DNA from: an uncultured bacterium
GTDB lineage: Bacteria; Nitrospirota; Thermodesulfovibrionia; Thermodesulfovibrionales; Thermodesulfovibrionaceae
Direction of reading: 5' to 3'
DNA length: 32,465 nt
Assembly: GCA_937924475.1 (NCBI GenBank)
Contig: CALDSV010000039.1
Location: 1-32,465, forward strand
This document shows, piece by piece, positions 15,418 to 24,746 of this stretch. The position numbers were made by a program, and so were the translations under genes. The notes under the pieces are model-generated. The model did not search any database and was not told the origin of the DNA. It saw only the letters and a list, made by a program, of their open reading frames with translations. Each line of letters begins with the position of its first letter. The first letter of the stretch is position 1.

Positions 15418-17054
15418 GACTTGGGGATCTTTTAATTGAAAAGGGAATTCTAACAGAAGAACAGCTAAACATTGCATTAAGTGTTCAGAGAATAACTGGT
15501 CAGGTTCTTGGTAAATGCCTTACAAAGCTTGGTTTTGTCTCTTCTCAGGAACTTTCTGAAACTCTTGCAATACAGCATGGTCTTGAATATATTGATTTGA
15601 GACAGTATTTAATTCAACAAGAGCTTTTAAAAGCTTTTCCAAAAGCCATTACAGAAAGGGAGAGATTTCTTCCTCTTGAAGAAGTAGATGGAAAAATAAA
15701 GATTGCTTTGGTAGATCCCGGTAACATTGTTGCCTTAGATAGGGTAAAGACAATTACTGGTAAAAAAGCAAAACCCTATCTTACTGATGAAGATGGCTTT
15801 TTTGAGACAATAGAGAAGGTATACTATTTTTTTGAAAATCCTACAGAAATAATTATTGAGGATATTACTAATGTAACATTAAGCACAGGTGTAGTCCCTC
15901 CAGAAAGACTCCCTCAGCTTGTAAATGCTATTTTGGCAGATGGTATAAGAAGGAATGCCACAGATATACATATATCTATAAATTCAGGAGTTGTGAGTAT
16001 TTCTTACAGAGTTGATGGTATACTTCAGTATGCTTTTTCGTTACCAAGAGCCATTCATGCTGGAATTATTTCTCGTATAAAAATTCTCTCAAAATTAGAC
16101 ATAGCAGAACAAAGACTTCCTCAGGATGGTTCATTCATATTTGATTTTCTCAATAGAAAATATGAAATCAGAGTCTCTACAATCCCTACTGTTGAAGGAG
16201 AAAGTATTGTTTTAAGAATCCTTCTTGGCAGTTCAGAGCAAATATATAGCTTGCCAAGGCTTGGATTTAATAAAGAACTTGTAGAAGGACTTAAAAATCT
16301 AATAAAAAAACCTAATGGAATAATGCTTGTTGTTGGTCCTACAGGTTCTGGTAAAAGTACCACTCTTTATGCCTTACTAAGACAGGTTGATAGACTTCGT
16401 AGAAGTGTAATTACTATTGAAGATCCTGTGGAATACAGAATGAGCTTTGCAAAACAAAGTGAAGTCAATGAAAAAATCGGCTATGATTTTGCCTTAGCAG
16501 GAAGAAACTTTATGAGGCATGACCCTGACATAATTCTTCTTGGAGAAATAAGGGATGAGCAGACAGCACATATTGCAATAAGAGCATCCATTACAGGACA
16601 TCTTGTGCTAAGCACACTCCATACAAATGATGCAGTAAGTGCTATACCAAGACTTTTTGATCTTGGAGCTGACAAATTCTTGCTTAGCTCATCTTTGCTG
16701 GCTGTATTAAGTCAAAGACTTATAAGAAAAATATGCCCTTACTGTAAGGAGGAAAGAGATTTATCTGAGAGAGAAAAACAAGTTTTTGATTCTTTTGGAC
16801 TAAAAGCTGAGAAACTCTATTATGGAAAAGGTTGCCATATGTGTAGAAATACAGGCTATCTCGGAAGAACTGCCATAGGAGAGTTGATGAGTGTGAATGA
16901 AGAAATCAGAGATATGATTTATACTGGAGCTTCCTTTAATGCTTTGGTGCAGGCAGCAAAGAAAAACGGTATGCTCCCCCTTAAAATTGATGGATTAAAG
17001 AAAGTTATAGAAGGAGTTTCCACCTTAGAGGAAGTTGAAAGAGTTGTAGGATGA
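15414..17054 (+). CDS. MshE/GspE-type assembly ATPase with c-di-GMP-binding N-domain
   Basis: 546 residues. The N-terminus carries the two 24-residue MshEN motifs (2-25 starting RLGDLL and ending SVQ; 31-54 starting VLGKCL and ending AIQ) separated by five residues. This is the layout known to bind cyclic di-GMP in MshE. The ATPase core has Walker A GPTGSGKST (308-316), the Asp box TIEDPVEY (334-341), Walker B DIILLGEIRDE (372-382), the His box STLHTND, and a zinc-binding tetracysteine C441-x2-C444 / C474-x2-C477. It is cytoplasmic and powers pilus extension or secretion. It starts in the secretin stop codon (ATGA) and ends in the start of the GspF gene (ATGA). Confidence 0.94.
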   Translation: MRLGDLLIEKGILTEEQLNIALSVQRITGQVLGKCLTKLGFVSSQELSETLAIQHGLEYIDLRQYLIQQELLKAFPKAITERERFLPLEEVDGKIKIALVDPGNIVALDRVKTITGKKAKPYLTDEDGFFETIEKVYYFFENPTEIIIEDITNVTLSTGVVPPERLPQLVNAILADGIRRNATDIHISINSGVVSISYRVDGILQYAFSLPRAIHAGIISRIKILSKLDIAEQRLPQDGSFIFDFLNRKYEIRVSTIPTVEGESIVLRILLGSSEQIYSLPRLGFNKELVEGLKNLIKKPNGIMLVVGPTGSGKSTTLYALLRQVDRLRRSVITIEDPVEYRMSFAKQSEVNEKIGYDFALAGRNFMRHDPDIILLGEIRDEQTAHIAIRASITGHLVLSTLHTNDAVSAIPRLFDLGADKFLLSSSLLAVLSQRLIRKICPYCKEERDLSEREKQVFDSFGLKAEKLYYGKGCHMCRNTGYLGRTAIGELMSVNEEIRDMIYTGASFNALVQAAKKNGMLPLKIDGLKKVIEGVSTLEEVERVVG

Positions 17055-18262
17055 ATATTTACAGATATAAGGCAATTGACACAAATGGTAATATTTTTAG
17101 TGGTTTTTTAAGAGCTGAAGATACCTCCTCAGCAATGGCTTCCTTATTACTTCAAAATGCATACATCATTTCAATTTTTAGAATTCCAAAGATTCTTTCT
17201 CCTTTTTTTAGTTTTATTTCACCTAAAATAAAAAATCCTCACCTCATAGAGTTTGCAAAAAATCTATCAATCATGCTAAAAGCAGGTATACCTCTTATTA
17301 CTGCTCTCTCAGATATCGCAGAAAGCAGTCCTAAGAAATTTGGAAAAATTGTTAACCAATTGAGAGATTTGGTAGAAAAAGGAGTCTCTTTCAGTGAAGC
17401 AATTAGATATCATAGTGATATTTTCCCCAGTATTTTTCATTATCTCATAAAAATTGGTGAAGAAACGGGTCGTCTTGATGAAAGCCTTGATAACCTTGTA
17501 GAGCATTTCCAAAAAATTGAAGATCTAAAGACAGCCATAAAAAGAGCTCTCATATATCCCACTTTTGCCACTGTAGCAAGTTTAGGTGCTATGGGTTTTT
17601 GGATAGTTTATGTTCTCCCCAAGATTGTAAGCGCTATGAAGAGCATGGATGTTAAGATTCCTTTTATTACTCAAGTGCTTGTAGAAATAGGGATTTTGAT
17701 ACAGAAGTTTTTCTATCTTATACCAGTTTTTCTTATATTAATCTTCATATTTTTAGGAGTTTTTAAAAAAAATGAAAAATTTAGATGGCTACGGAGTTAT
17801 CTAAGTTTTAAGCTACCCATATTCAAGCAGATTTTTTATACTCGTGCTGTTGCCCTTTTTTGCGAACAGATGAGGATACTTATGGGAGCAGGAATTCCTA
17901 TTGATAATGCCTTGGACATGACAGCTGATGTTGTAAACAATGAGTTGATGAAAAGAGCTTTACAAAATGCTAAGGAAAAGATCCTCACGGGAAATTCTAT
18001 TGCTAATTCACTTAAAGAAGAGAATATTTTCCCATCTCTTTTAATAAGACTTGTTAATGTGGGAGAAAGCTCTGGAAGGCTTGAAGAACAGTTAAATTTC
18101 TTAAACAATCATTATACAGCTTATCTTCGTGAATACTCTGCCAGACTTGGTAAAGTCATAGAACCTGTTATGATAGGAGTTATTGGTTTGTTTTTTGCGA
18201 TTGTACTGATAAGTCTTTTAAGTCCTCTTTATGACTTAATATCAAAACTTGGCAAAATATAA
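17051..18262 (+). CDS. GspF/PilC/MshG inner-membrane platform protein
   Basis: 403 residues, normal length. Two homologous T2SSF domains (about 60-180 and 265-390) each begin with a segment like FAKNLSIMLKAGIPLITAL or FCEQMRILMGAGIPIDNAL. Membrane helices lie near 165-185, 215-240 and 370-392, the last before the C-terminus. YRYKAIDTNGNIFSG at the N-terminus is typical. The product is the inner-membrane hub on which the ATPase acts. It is the last gene of the overlapping operon; the following promoter belongs to the helicase gene. Confidence 0.93.
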   Translation: MNIYRYKAIDTNGNIFSGFLRAEDTSSAMASLLLQNAYIISIFRIPKILSPFFSFISPKIKNPHLIEFAKNLSIMLKAGIPLITALSDIAESSPKKFGKIVNQLRDLVEKGVSFSEAIRYHSDIFPSIFHYLIKIGEETGRLDESLDNLVEHFQKIEDLKTAIKRALIYPTFATVASLGAMGFWIVYVLPKIVSAMKSMDVKIPFITQVLVEIGILIQKFFYLIPVFLILIFIFLGVFKKNEKFRWLRSYLSFKLPIFKQIFYTRAVALFCEQMRILMGAGIPIDNALDMTADVVNNELMKRALQNAKEKILTGNSIANSLKEENIFPSLLIRLVNVGESSGRLEEQLNFLNNHYTAYLREYSARLGKVIEPVMIGVIGLFFAIVLISLLSPLYDLISKLGKI

Positions 18263-18263
18263 T

Positions 18264-18293
18264 TTGACGAAAAAGAGATTATAGTCTTATACT
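18264..18293 (+). promoter_or_regulatory. Sigma-70 promoter of the DEAD-box helicase gene
   Basis: TTGACG (18264-18269), an 18-bp spacer and TATACT (18288-18293). The -35 begins 1 bp after the gspF-like stop codon. Transcription from about 18300 gives a leader of about 75 nt that holds a small hairpin (CTCA ... TGAG, about 18314-18340), the kind of leader that can respond to cold or to helicase level. Confidence 0.7.
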
Positions 18294-18375
18294 AAGGAAG
18301 TTGCTACTTTCTCCCTCAGAAGATCAAAAAATCCTGAGAGTTTTAGTTAGCTCTAAAAAATAACAGAGGTGAAGA

Positions 18376-19524
18376 ATGAAGTTTGAAGATTTTTCATTGA
18401 GCAAGGAAACGATGAGATCTATTAATGAGATGGGATTTGAAGAACCTACACCTATTCAAGTAGCTGCTATTCCTGTTTTACTGAAGGGTGCAGATCTCAT
18501 TGGACAAGCACAGACAGGTACAGGAAAAACAGCAGCTTTTAGTATTCCCATATTAGAAAAATGCAAAAGGAATAAAAAACCCTTTGCAATTATACTTGAG
18601 CCCACAAGGGAACTTGCCATGCAGGTATCTTGTGAAATTAGCAATTTAGGGAGATTTAAGAATGTAAGAATACTCTCTATTTATGGAGGCACTTCTATTG
18701 ACAGACAGATAAGGGCTCTAAAAAGAGGGGTGGATATAATTGTAGGAACGCCAGGCAGAGTAATAGATCATATAAAAAGAAGGACACTGAAACTTTCTGA
18801 TATTAAAATTGTTGTTTTAGATGAAGCTGATGAGATGCTCAACATGGGTTTCATAGAGGATATTGAACTAATTCTGAAAAATATTCCCTCTCAAAGGCAA
18901 ACTCTTTTATTCTCAGCTACAATGCCCAATCCTATAATGAATATGGCTGAAAAATACATGAAAAATCCTATTAAAGTAGGAATTAGTTCATCTAATATGA
19001 TAGTACCAACTATAAAACAAGAATTTTACGAAGTCAGAGAAGAAGAAAAACTTAGTGTCCTTACTAATATTTTAGATTTGGAAAATCCACAACTTGCCAT
19101 AGTATTTTGTCGTACAAAAATTAAGGTAGATGAGGTATCCAGAAAACTAATCCAAAGGGGATATAAAGTTGGTTCTATTCACGGAGGTTTCAAACAGTCT
19201 AAAAGAGATGCAATTATGAATAAATTTAGAAAAAATATCATTGACATACTCGTTGCAACTGATGTAGCAGGTAGAGGTCTTGATATACAAAATTTGACCC
19301 ATGTTATTAATTATGATATTCCTCTAAATCCTGAAGGTTATATTCACAGAATAGGTAGAACAGGAAGGGCTGGGAAGTCAGGACTTGCAATTACTTTTGT
19401 TACTCCAAGAGAATACAGACACCTTCGGCATATAGAGAAAAAGATTAGGACTGTTATAGGTAAGAAAAGATTGCCCCTTTCTTTCTGTAGAAGCTCTATT
19501 AGAAATCAAGCCTATACTTTTTAA
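18376..19524 (+). CDS. DEAD-box ATP-dependent RNA helicase
   Basis: 382 residues, a minimal two-RecA-domain helicase with almost no C-terminal extension. Motifs in order: Q motif (MGFEEPTPIQ, 19-28), Walker A AQTGTGKT (45-52), PTRELA (76-81), GTPGR, DEAD (149-152), SAT (about 180), VFCRT, ATDVAGRGLD and HRIGRTGRAG. It unwinds short RNA duplexes, probably in ribosome assembly or mRNA turnover. The ATG follows an AGAGGTGA ribosome site. It has its own promoter and converges on ppsA with 16 bp between the stops. Lack of a C-terminal RNA-binding domain means specificity for 23S rRNA (as in DbpA) is not expected. Confidence 0.94.
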   Translation: MKFEDFSLSKETMRSINEMGFEEPTPIQVAAIPVLLKGADLIGQAQTGTGKTAAFSIPILEKCKRNKKPFAIILEPTRELAMQVSCEISNLGRFKNVRILSIYGGTSIDRQIRALKRGVDIIVGTPGRVIDHIKRRTLKLSDIKIVVLDEADEMLNMGFIEDIELILKNIPSQRQTLLFSATMPNPIMNMAEKYMKNPIKVGISSSNMIVPTIKQEFYEVREEEKLSVLTNILDLENPQLAIVFCRTKIKVDEVSRKLIQRGYKVGSIHGGFKQSKRDAIMNKFRKNIIDILVATDVAGRGLDIQNLTHVINYDIPLNPEGYIHRIGRTGRAGKSGLAITFVTPREYRHLRHIEKKIRTVIGKKRLPLSFCRSSIRNQAYTF

Positions 19525-19540
19525 TTTTGTTTTCTCCAAA

Positions 19541-21952
19541 TCATATATTTTTTTCCTTCTCAGCAATTAATAATTTTGTCTTTAGAACTGTATCAGGTGA
19601 GAGACTAATGGAATCTATGCCACATTCTACTAAGAATTCTGCAAAATCAGGGAAGTCACTGGGAGCTTGACCACATATACCTATTTTTCTACCATATTTT
19701 TTAGCTACTTGAATTACCTCCTTTATGAGTTTTTTCACAGCTTCGTTTCTTTCATCGTAGATGTGCGAGACAATTGCGCTGTCTCTGTCAAGACCCAAGG
19801 TAAGTTGCGTTAAGTCGTTTGAGCCAATAGAAAATCCATCAAAAATTTTTGCAAACTCCTCGGCTAAGATTACATTACTGGGAATTTCACACATCACATA
19901 TATTTCAAGACCTTCTTTTCCTTGTATTAGTCCATATTTTTTCATTACTTCAATTACTTTTTTCCCTTCCTCAACAGTTCTACAGAAAGGAATCATTACT
20001 TTTACATTTTTTAATCCCACTGTGTTTCTCACTTTTTCAATGGCAATACATTCAAGGGCAAAGGCAGGTTCAAATTTAGGATCGTAGTATCTACTTGCTC
20101 CACGCCAGCCTATCATTGGATTTGACTCAGTTGGTTCATACAGAAATCCACCAATAAGATTTGCATATTCATTAGTTTTAAAATCTGAAAATCTGACAAT
20201 CACTTCATTTGGATAAAAGGCAGCGGCAATGGTAGCTATGCCCTGTGCAAGTTTGTCTACGTAGTAATCAGATTTTTTTTCGTAGCCATAAGTTTTCTTC
20301 TCAATTTCTTTTACTAATTTCTCAATTTTTCTGTCCATTTTGCTTTTTGCTTTAAGCTCTGTATAATCAATGAGGGCAAGAGGATGGATTCCTATGTGGG
20401 AGCTTATTATGAACTCTATTCTTGCTAATCCTACGCCGTCATTGGGAATTTGTCCCTGAACAAAGGCCTGCTCAGGAATCCCAACATTCATCATGATTTT
20501 TGTTGTGGTTTTAGGTATCTCAGTTAAGTCAATCTTTTTGATTTCATAAGGAATTTTCCCATCTAAAACATAGCCCTCTTCACCTTTTGTACAGTCAATG
20601 GTAATTTCCATGCCTTCTTTAATGACTTGTGTAGCATTCCCAGTACCAACTACACAAGGTATACCAAGTTCTCGAGAAACAATGGCAGCATGACAGGTTC
20701 TTCCACCTCTATTGGTTACAATTGCTCCTGCTATTTTCATAATGGGTTCCCAATCGGGATCAGTCATGTCAGTAACGAGAACCTCTCCTGCTTTGAACAT
20801 GTGAATATGAGAGACATCTTTTATTATTGCTGCTTTACCTTGTCCTATTTTGTTTCCAACAGCTAATCCTTTACATAAAACATTACCTGCTCCTTTGAGC
20901 TGATATATCTCATAAAAATTCTCTTTCCTCAGTGCATGAACTGTTTCCGGTCTTGCTTGAACTATGAAAAGTTCTCCAGTGCCTACTGAAACTCCATCTC
21001 CATCTTTTGCCCATTCAATGTCCATTGGTTTTTCATAGTGTTCCTCTATTAATAATCCCCACTGGGCAAGCTTTAGGATTTCATCATCATTGAGAACAAA
21101 GCTTTGTCTCTCTTCAGGAGTAGTTTTCACTCCTATTGTGGGTTTATTTGGATTTTTTCCATAAATAAGCTTTTTCTGCTTTGTTCCGATTTTTTTAGAT
21201 ATAATTGCTTTGTATCCTTCTCTTAAAGTGGGTTTAAATACATAGAACTGGTCTGGATTAACAACTCCCTGCACAACATATTCACCAAGTCCCCAAGCAC
21301 CAGTTATAAATACCACATCTTTAAAACCACTTTCTGTATCCAAAGTAAACAATACTCCAGAAGAGGCTTTGTCAGAGCGAACCATTTTTTGAACAGCTGC
21401 TGAGAGATAAACGGAGAAATGATCGAAACCTTTATCAATTCTGTATGATATGGCTCTATCAGTAAAAAGAGATGCGAAACACTTTTTTACTGCATTAACT
21501 ACATTTTTTGCTCCTCTAATATTTAGATAAGTTTCTTGTTGCCCTGCAAAAGAGGCATCTGGTAAGTCTTCTGCTGTTGCCGATGATCTTACTGCCACAT
21601 CTACATCCTTACCATATTTGTTTTCCATTTCAGAATAAGCTTTAACTATAGCCTCTATGAGTTCTTGGGGAAGGGGAGCCTTTAAAATCATATTTCTAAT
21701 TTTTTCTCCTACTGATTTTAATTGATTTACATCAGACTTATCTAAGTCTAAAAGGAGTTTCTTTAGGGGTTCTGAAAGATTGTTACTTTTTATGAAAAAT
21801 TTATATGCCTCAGCTGTTACAGCAAAACCATCGGGAATATTAACACCTTTATCTGTAAGATTTTGATACATCTCTCCTAAGGAGGCGTTTTTCCCTCCCA
21901 CCAGTTGAATATCATTAATTGTAATTTCATTGAACCATTTTATTAATGACAT
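19541..21952 (-). CDS. ppsA: Phosphoenolpyruvate synthase
   Basis: 803 residues, full length. Residues 1 to about 340 form the ATP-grasp domain (LVGGKNASLGEM, AVRSSATAEDLPDASFAGQQETYLN). The swivelling phosphohistidine domain has H421 in GGRTCHAAIVSRELGIPC, and the C-terminal PEP/pyruvate barrel includes GLARIEF, GSNDLTQL and GICGQAPSD. It makes PEP from pyruvate, ATP and water, the entry to gluconeogenesis. The start has a strong AGGAGGTGG site and its own promoter. It lies downstream of the 2-oxoacid:ferredoxin oxidoreductase operon on the same strand. If that enzyme makes pyruvate from acetyl-CoA, the two act in sequence. Confidence 0.95.
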   Translation of the reverse strand: MSLIKWFNEITINDIQLVGGKNASLGEMYQNLTDKGVNIPDGFAVTAEAYKFFIKSNNLSEPLKKLLLDLDKSDVNQLKSVGEKIRNMILKAPLPQELIEAIVKAYSEMENKYGKDVDVAVRSSATAEDLPDASFAGQQETYLNIRGAKNVVNAVKKCFASLFTDRAISYRIDKGFDHFSVYLSAAVQKMVRSDKASSGVLFTLDTESGFKDVVFITGAWGLGEYVVQGVVNPDQFYVFKPTLREGYKAIISKKIGTKQKKLIYGKNPNKPTIGVKTTPEERQSFVLNDDEILKLAQWGLLIEEHYEKPMDIEWAKDGDGVSVGTGELFIVQARPETVHALRKENFYEIYQLKGAGNVLCKGLAVGNKIGQGKAAIIKDVSHIHMFKAGEVLVTDMTDPDWEPIMKIAGAIVTNRGGRTCHAAIVSRELGIPCVVGTGNATQVIKEGMEITIDCTKGEEGYVLDGKIPYEIKKIDLTEIPKTTTKIMMNVGIPEQAFVQGQIPNDGVGLARIEFIISSHIGIHPLALIDYTELKAKSKMDRKIEKLVKEIEKKTYGYEKKSDYYVDKLAQGIATIAAAFYPNEVIVRFSDFKTNEYANLIGGFLYEPTESNPMIGWRGASRYYDPKFEPAFALECIAIEKVRNTVGLKNVKVMIPFCRTVEEGKKVIEVMKKYGLIQGKEGLEIYVMCEIPSNVILAEEFAKIFDGFSIGSNDLTQLTLGLDRDSAIVSHIYDERNEAVKKLIKEVIQVAKKYGRKIGICGQAPSDFPDFAEFLVECGIDSISLSPDTVLKTKLLIAEKEKNI

Positions 21953-21979
21953 TTCACCACCTCCTAAATTTTTGAGATT

Positions 21980-22008
21980 ATTATAGCAACATTAAAAAAG
22001 TTTAACAA
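21980..22008 (-). promoter_or_regulatory. Promoter of ppsA
   Basis: On the minus strand there is TTGTTA (22008-22003), a 17-bp spacer and TATAAT (21985-21980). It predicts transcription from about 21973, about 20 nt before the ppsA ATG. ppsA can therefore be expressed apart from the upstream korAB operon. Confidence 0.65.
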
Positions 22009-22198
22009 TTTTTCCATATGGCTAAAACTCCTGCCAATTAAAGAAAAGAGGATTAAAATTAAAATAAAAAAAGGCTTGAAATAACTATTAAGAAGGATTT
22101 TCATCATTTGCTTAATCAAGAGGCATGAGGTGTGGTGGTATTGTAGGATAAAATCAAATTTGCCACAATGAGATAAGCTATCCTCATAGCATCTTGGT

Positions 22199-23050
22199 TC
22201 AATAAAATTTAGCCAACAAATCTCCAATTCTATTAATAAGGGGTTCTTGCTCTAATAAAGTTTTTTCTCTAATTATAGGAATAAGGTCTTCATAGGTAGG
22301 TTTTTCTGTTAAGTAAATGATTCCTAAAGGTATTCTATCTCCCCATTCAAGAGATTTTTCAAATGCTTTCACTCTATCAGTAGGATCATAATCAGCAGGT
22401 AGATAATAAACTCTCTCTTTATACCACTCAAAGGTATTAATCTTGTTAAAGCTAACACAAGGCTGAAGTATGTCCACAAGAGAAAAACCCTTATGAGTTA
22501 TAGCACTTTTAATTATTTCTTTTAGATGTGATATATCTCCTGCAAAGGCTCTGGCAACAAAGCTACAGTTGAGAGCTATTGCTAAGGTGAGGGGATTAAA
22601 CTGTTCTGAAAATACTCCGAAGGGTTGTGTTTTTGTGACAACACCTTTCATTGTTGTTGGTGATGCCTGACCCTTTGTAAGACCATATATTTGATTGTCA
22701 TGAACAAAAAGCTTTATATCAATGTTTCTTCTTATGGCATGAATGAGATGATTTCCACCTTCGCCATAACAATCTCCATCTCCAGCCACAGCAAAAACCC
22801 GAAGTTTATGATTTACCAGTTTAATTCCTGTAGCTACAGGGAGGGTTCTTCCATGGAGGCCATTAAAGGTATTACATCTTGTATAATGAGGAAATTTTCC
22901 AGCTTGTCCTATTCCTGATACTATGACAAAATCATGAGGCTCAAAACCCAATTCATCCATAGCCTCATTAAAGGCTCTTAGTATAGAGAAATTGCCACAG
23001 CCAGGACACCAAGCAGGTTGAATTCCTTTAAATTTCTCTAATTTGTTCAT
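22199..23050 (-). CDS. 2-oxoacid:ferredoxin oxidoreductase, beta subunit
   Basis: 283 residues from the ATG at 23050; an earlier ATG at 23071 would extend the overlap with the alpha gene to 44 nt. This is the TPP-binding subunit: C15-P-G-C18-G near the N-terminus (part of the iron-sulfur site), TFNGLHGRTLPVATGIK, and the TPP/Mg motif GDGDCYGEGGN (90-100). QASPTTMKG is typical of the KorB/PorB group. With the fused gamma-alpha subunit it oxidises a 2-oxoacid (pyruvate or 2-oxoglutarate) with CoA, giving reduced ferredoxin, or runs in the CO2-fixing direction. Substrate cannot be decided by eye; ppsA next door favours pyruvate, while the two-subunit form is common among KorAB enzymes. Confidence 0.9.
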   Translation of the reverse strand: MNKLEKFKGIQPAWCPGCGNFSILRAFNEAMDELGFEPHDFVIVSGIGQAGKFPHYTRCNTFNGLHGRTLPVATGIKLVNHKLRVFAVAGDGDCYGEGGNHLIHAIRRNIDIKLFVHDNQIYGLTKGQASPTTMKGVVTKTQPFGVFSEQFNPLTLAIALNCSFVARAFAGDISHLKEIIKSAITHKGFSLVDILQPCVSFNKINTFEWYKERVYYLPADYDPTDRVKAFEKSLEWGDRIPLGIIYLTEKPTYEDLIPIIREKTLLEQEPLINRIGDLLAKFY

Positions 23051-24746
23051 AAACTTTCTCCAATAATTCATCTACTGTGAAGGGTCTTCCATCAAAACGA
23101 TTTATATGTTTTTCAATCTTTATGCCTGTTTCCATTCTTAAAAGCCTTGCAAATTGACTTGTAGCATTCTGTTCAATATTGATTATTAATTTTGATTTTT
23201 TTATAATATCTATCCAGCTTTTTTGTTCAGGGAAAGGAAATATTTCAGAGAAATGTAGCATAGAAACTTTATAAGATTTGGAGAGTTCATCAACTACTTC
23301 CCTTACAATGCCATAAGTAGAGCCCCAACAGAGAATTAATATTTCTGGCTCTTTAGTTCCATAAAGCTTGGGTGGTTCAATTTCTTTTTGTATTAGGGGT
23401 AACTTTTTGAATAGTCTCTTTTCAACCATTTTGTTTCTAATAAAAGCATCCTCAGTAATATGACCTTCTTCATCATGTTCGTCGCTGTCAGTAATGACAA
23501 GGTGATGGTAGTTACCGGGAATACCTAAGGGTGAGATACCTGTTTCTGTGAAAATGTGACGTTTGTATTCTTTTAATCTTTTAAATTCCTCTCCCCTGAT
23601 TCTGTAGTCCTTATATTTCAACTTTGAAATATCAAATTTTTCATAACTCCACTGTGAGTCTGCTAAGTATTGGTCTGTTAAGATTACTACAGTAATTTGA
23701 TATTTCTCTGCTAAATCAAAGGCTTTGTTTGTAAGAAAGAAAGCCTCTTCAGGTGTTCCTGGTGCAAACAATACTTTTGGAAACTCTCCATGACCTGCAA
23801 AAAGTGCAAAAAATAAGTCTGCCTGCTCTGTTTTTGTTGGAAGACCTGTGGCAGGACCTGGTCTTTGAGCAAGAGCGATTACAAGTGGGGTTTCTGTCAT
23901 TCCTGCAAGAGAAATGCCTTCTACCATAAGAGCAAATCCTCCACCAGAGGTACCGGTCATTGCCCTTATGCCAGCAAAGGATGCTCCAATAGCCATGTTT
24001 ACTGCTGCTATTTCATCTTCTGCTTGCTCTACTATAATTTCAAAATCTTTTGCATGATCTGAGACAAAATTAAATATTCCTGTAGAGGGAGTCATAGGAT
24101 AGGCAGAGTAAAACTTAAGTCCTGATGCAATAGCACCGGCGCCTATTGCTTCATTGCCTGTTATAAGCATTTTTGGTGATTCAAAGCCTGAAACCATGAA
24201 GGAACAAGTAAGACATTTCTCCTTTGCATATTTATATCCAGCCTCAGCAGAGCGTAAATTTGAATTGATTATTTCCTCTCCTTTCTTTTTGAAAGTTTTC
24301 TCTATGTACTCAAACATAATCTTAGGATTCATACCTAACATGCCAATCACTGCCCCAACTGCCACAGTATTAGCCATTAGTTTACTACCACCATGAGTGA
24401 GAGCAAGATCAAGGAAGGGAACATCAATAAAATTTGGTCTGTCATATTTTTCTCTAAAATATGAAGAATCATATACTGCATGTCCCTTTTGGTTTAATTC
24501 TTTTTCATGCTGATAAATGGATTCTTTATCAAGGGCCACTAATATGTCAATTTTAGTTCGGGAGGCAGTTATTGGATTATCGGAGATTCTTATTTGATAA
24601 AAGTTATGTCCTCCTCTTATGCGGGATTCATAATCTTGATGTGTAAAGACATGATAACCTGCCTTTGCAAAAATGTGGGACAGGATATCACCTACTGTCT
24701 GGATACCCTGTCCTGCTTCACCGCCTATCTTGATTGAATAGTCCAT
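23028..24746 (-). CDS. 2-oxoacid:ferredoxin oxidoreductase, fused gamma-alpha subunit
   Basis: 572 residues. Residues 1 to about 180 form the gamma domain (GGEAGQGIQTVGDILSHIFAKAG; DILVALDKES), which in other organisms is a separate chain. The alpha part follows from about 195 (GNEAIGAGAIASGL, YPMTPSTGI, EQAEDEIAAVNMAIGASFAG, TGTSGGGFALM), with a C-terminal transketolase-like domain. No ferredoxin-type delta domain is present. The start overlaps the upstream DsrC-like stop as TAATG, and its 3' end overlaps the beta gene by 23 nt, so the three are one translational unit. Such enzymes are oxygen sensitive, which makes the superoxide dismutase gene two genes upstream a sensible partner. Confidence 0.92.
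   Translation of the reverse strand: MDYSIKIGGEAGQGIQTVGDILSHIFAKAGYHVFTHQDYESRIRGGHNFYQIRISDNPITASRTKIDILVALDKESIYQHEKELNQKGHAVYDSSYFREKYDRPNFIDVPFLDLALTHGGSKLMANTVAVGAVIGMLGMNPKIMFEYIEKTFKKKGEEIINSNLRSAEAGYKYAKEKCLTCSFMVSGFESPKMLITGNEAIGAGAIASGLKFYSAYPMTPSTGIFNFVSDHAKDFEIIVEQAEDEIAAVNMAIGASFAGIRAMTGTSGGGFALMVEGISLAGMTETPLVIALAQRPGPATGLPTKTEQADLFFALFAGHGEFPKVLFAPGTPEEAFFLTNKAFDLAEKYQITVVILTDQYLADSQWSYEKFDISKLKYKDYRIRGEEFKRLKEYKRHIFTETGISPLGIPGNYHHLVITDSDEHDEEGHITEDAFIRNKMVEKRLFKKLPLIQKEIEPPKLYGTKEPEILILCWGSTYGIVREVVDELSKSYKVSMLHFSEIFPFPEQKSWIDIIKKSKLIINIEQNATSQFARLLRMETGIKIEKHINRFDGRPFTVDELLEKVYEQIREI

Noticed and set aside
21964-22227. 87-residue minus-strand ORF between ppsA and the beta-subunit gene
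   Set aside because: It overlaps the 3' end of the beta-subunit gene and the ppsA promoter, has no ribosome site, and its composition looks like translated AT-rich spacer.
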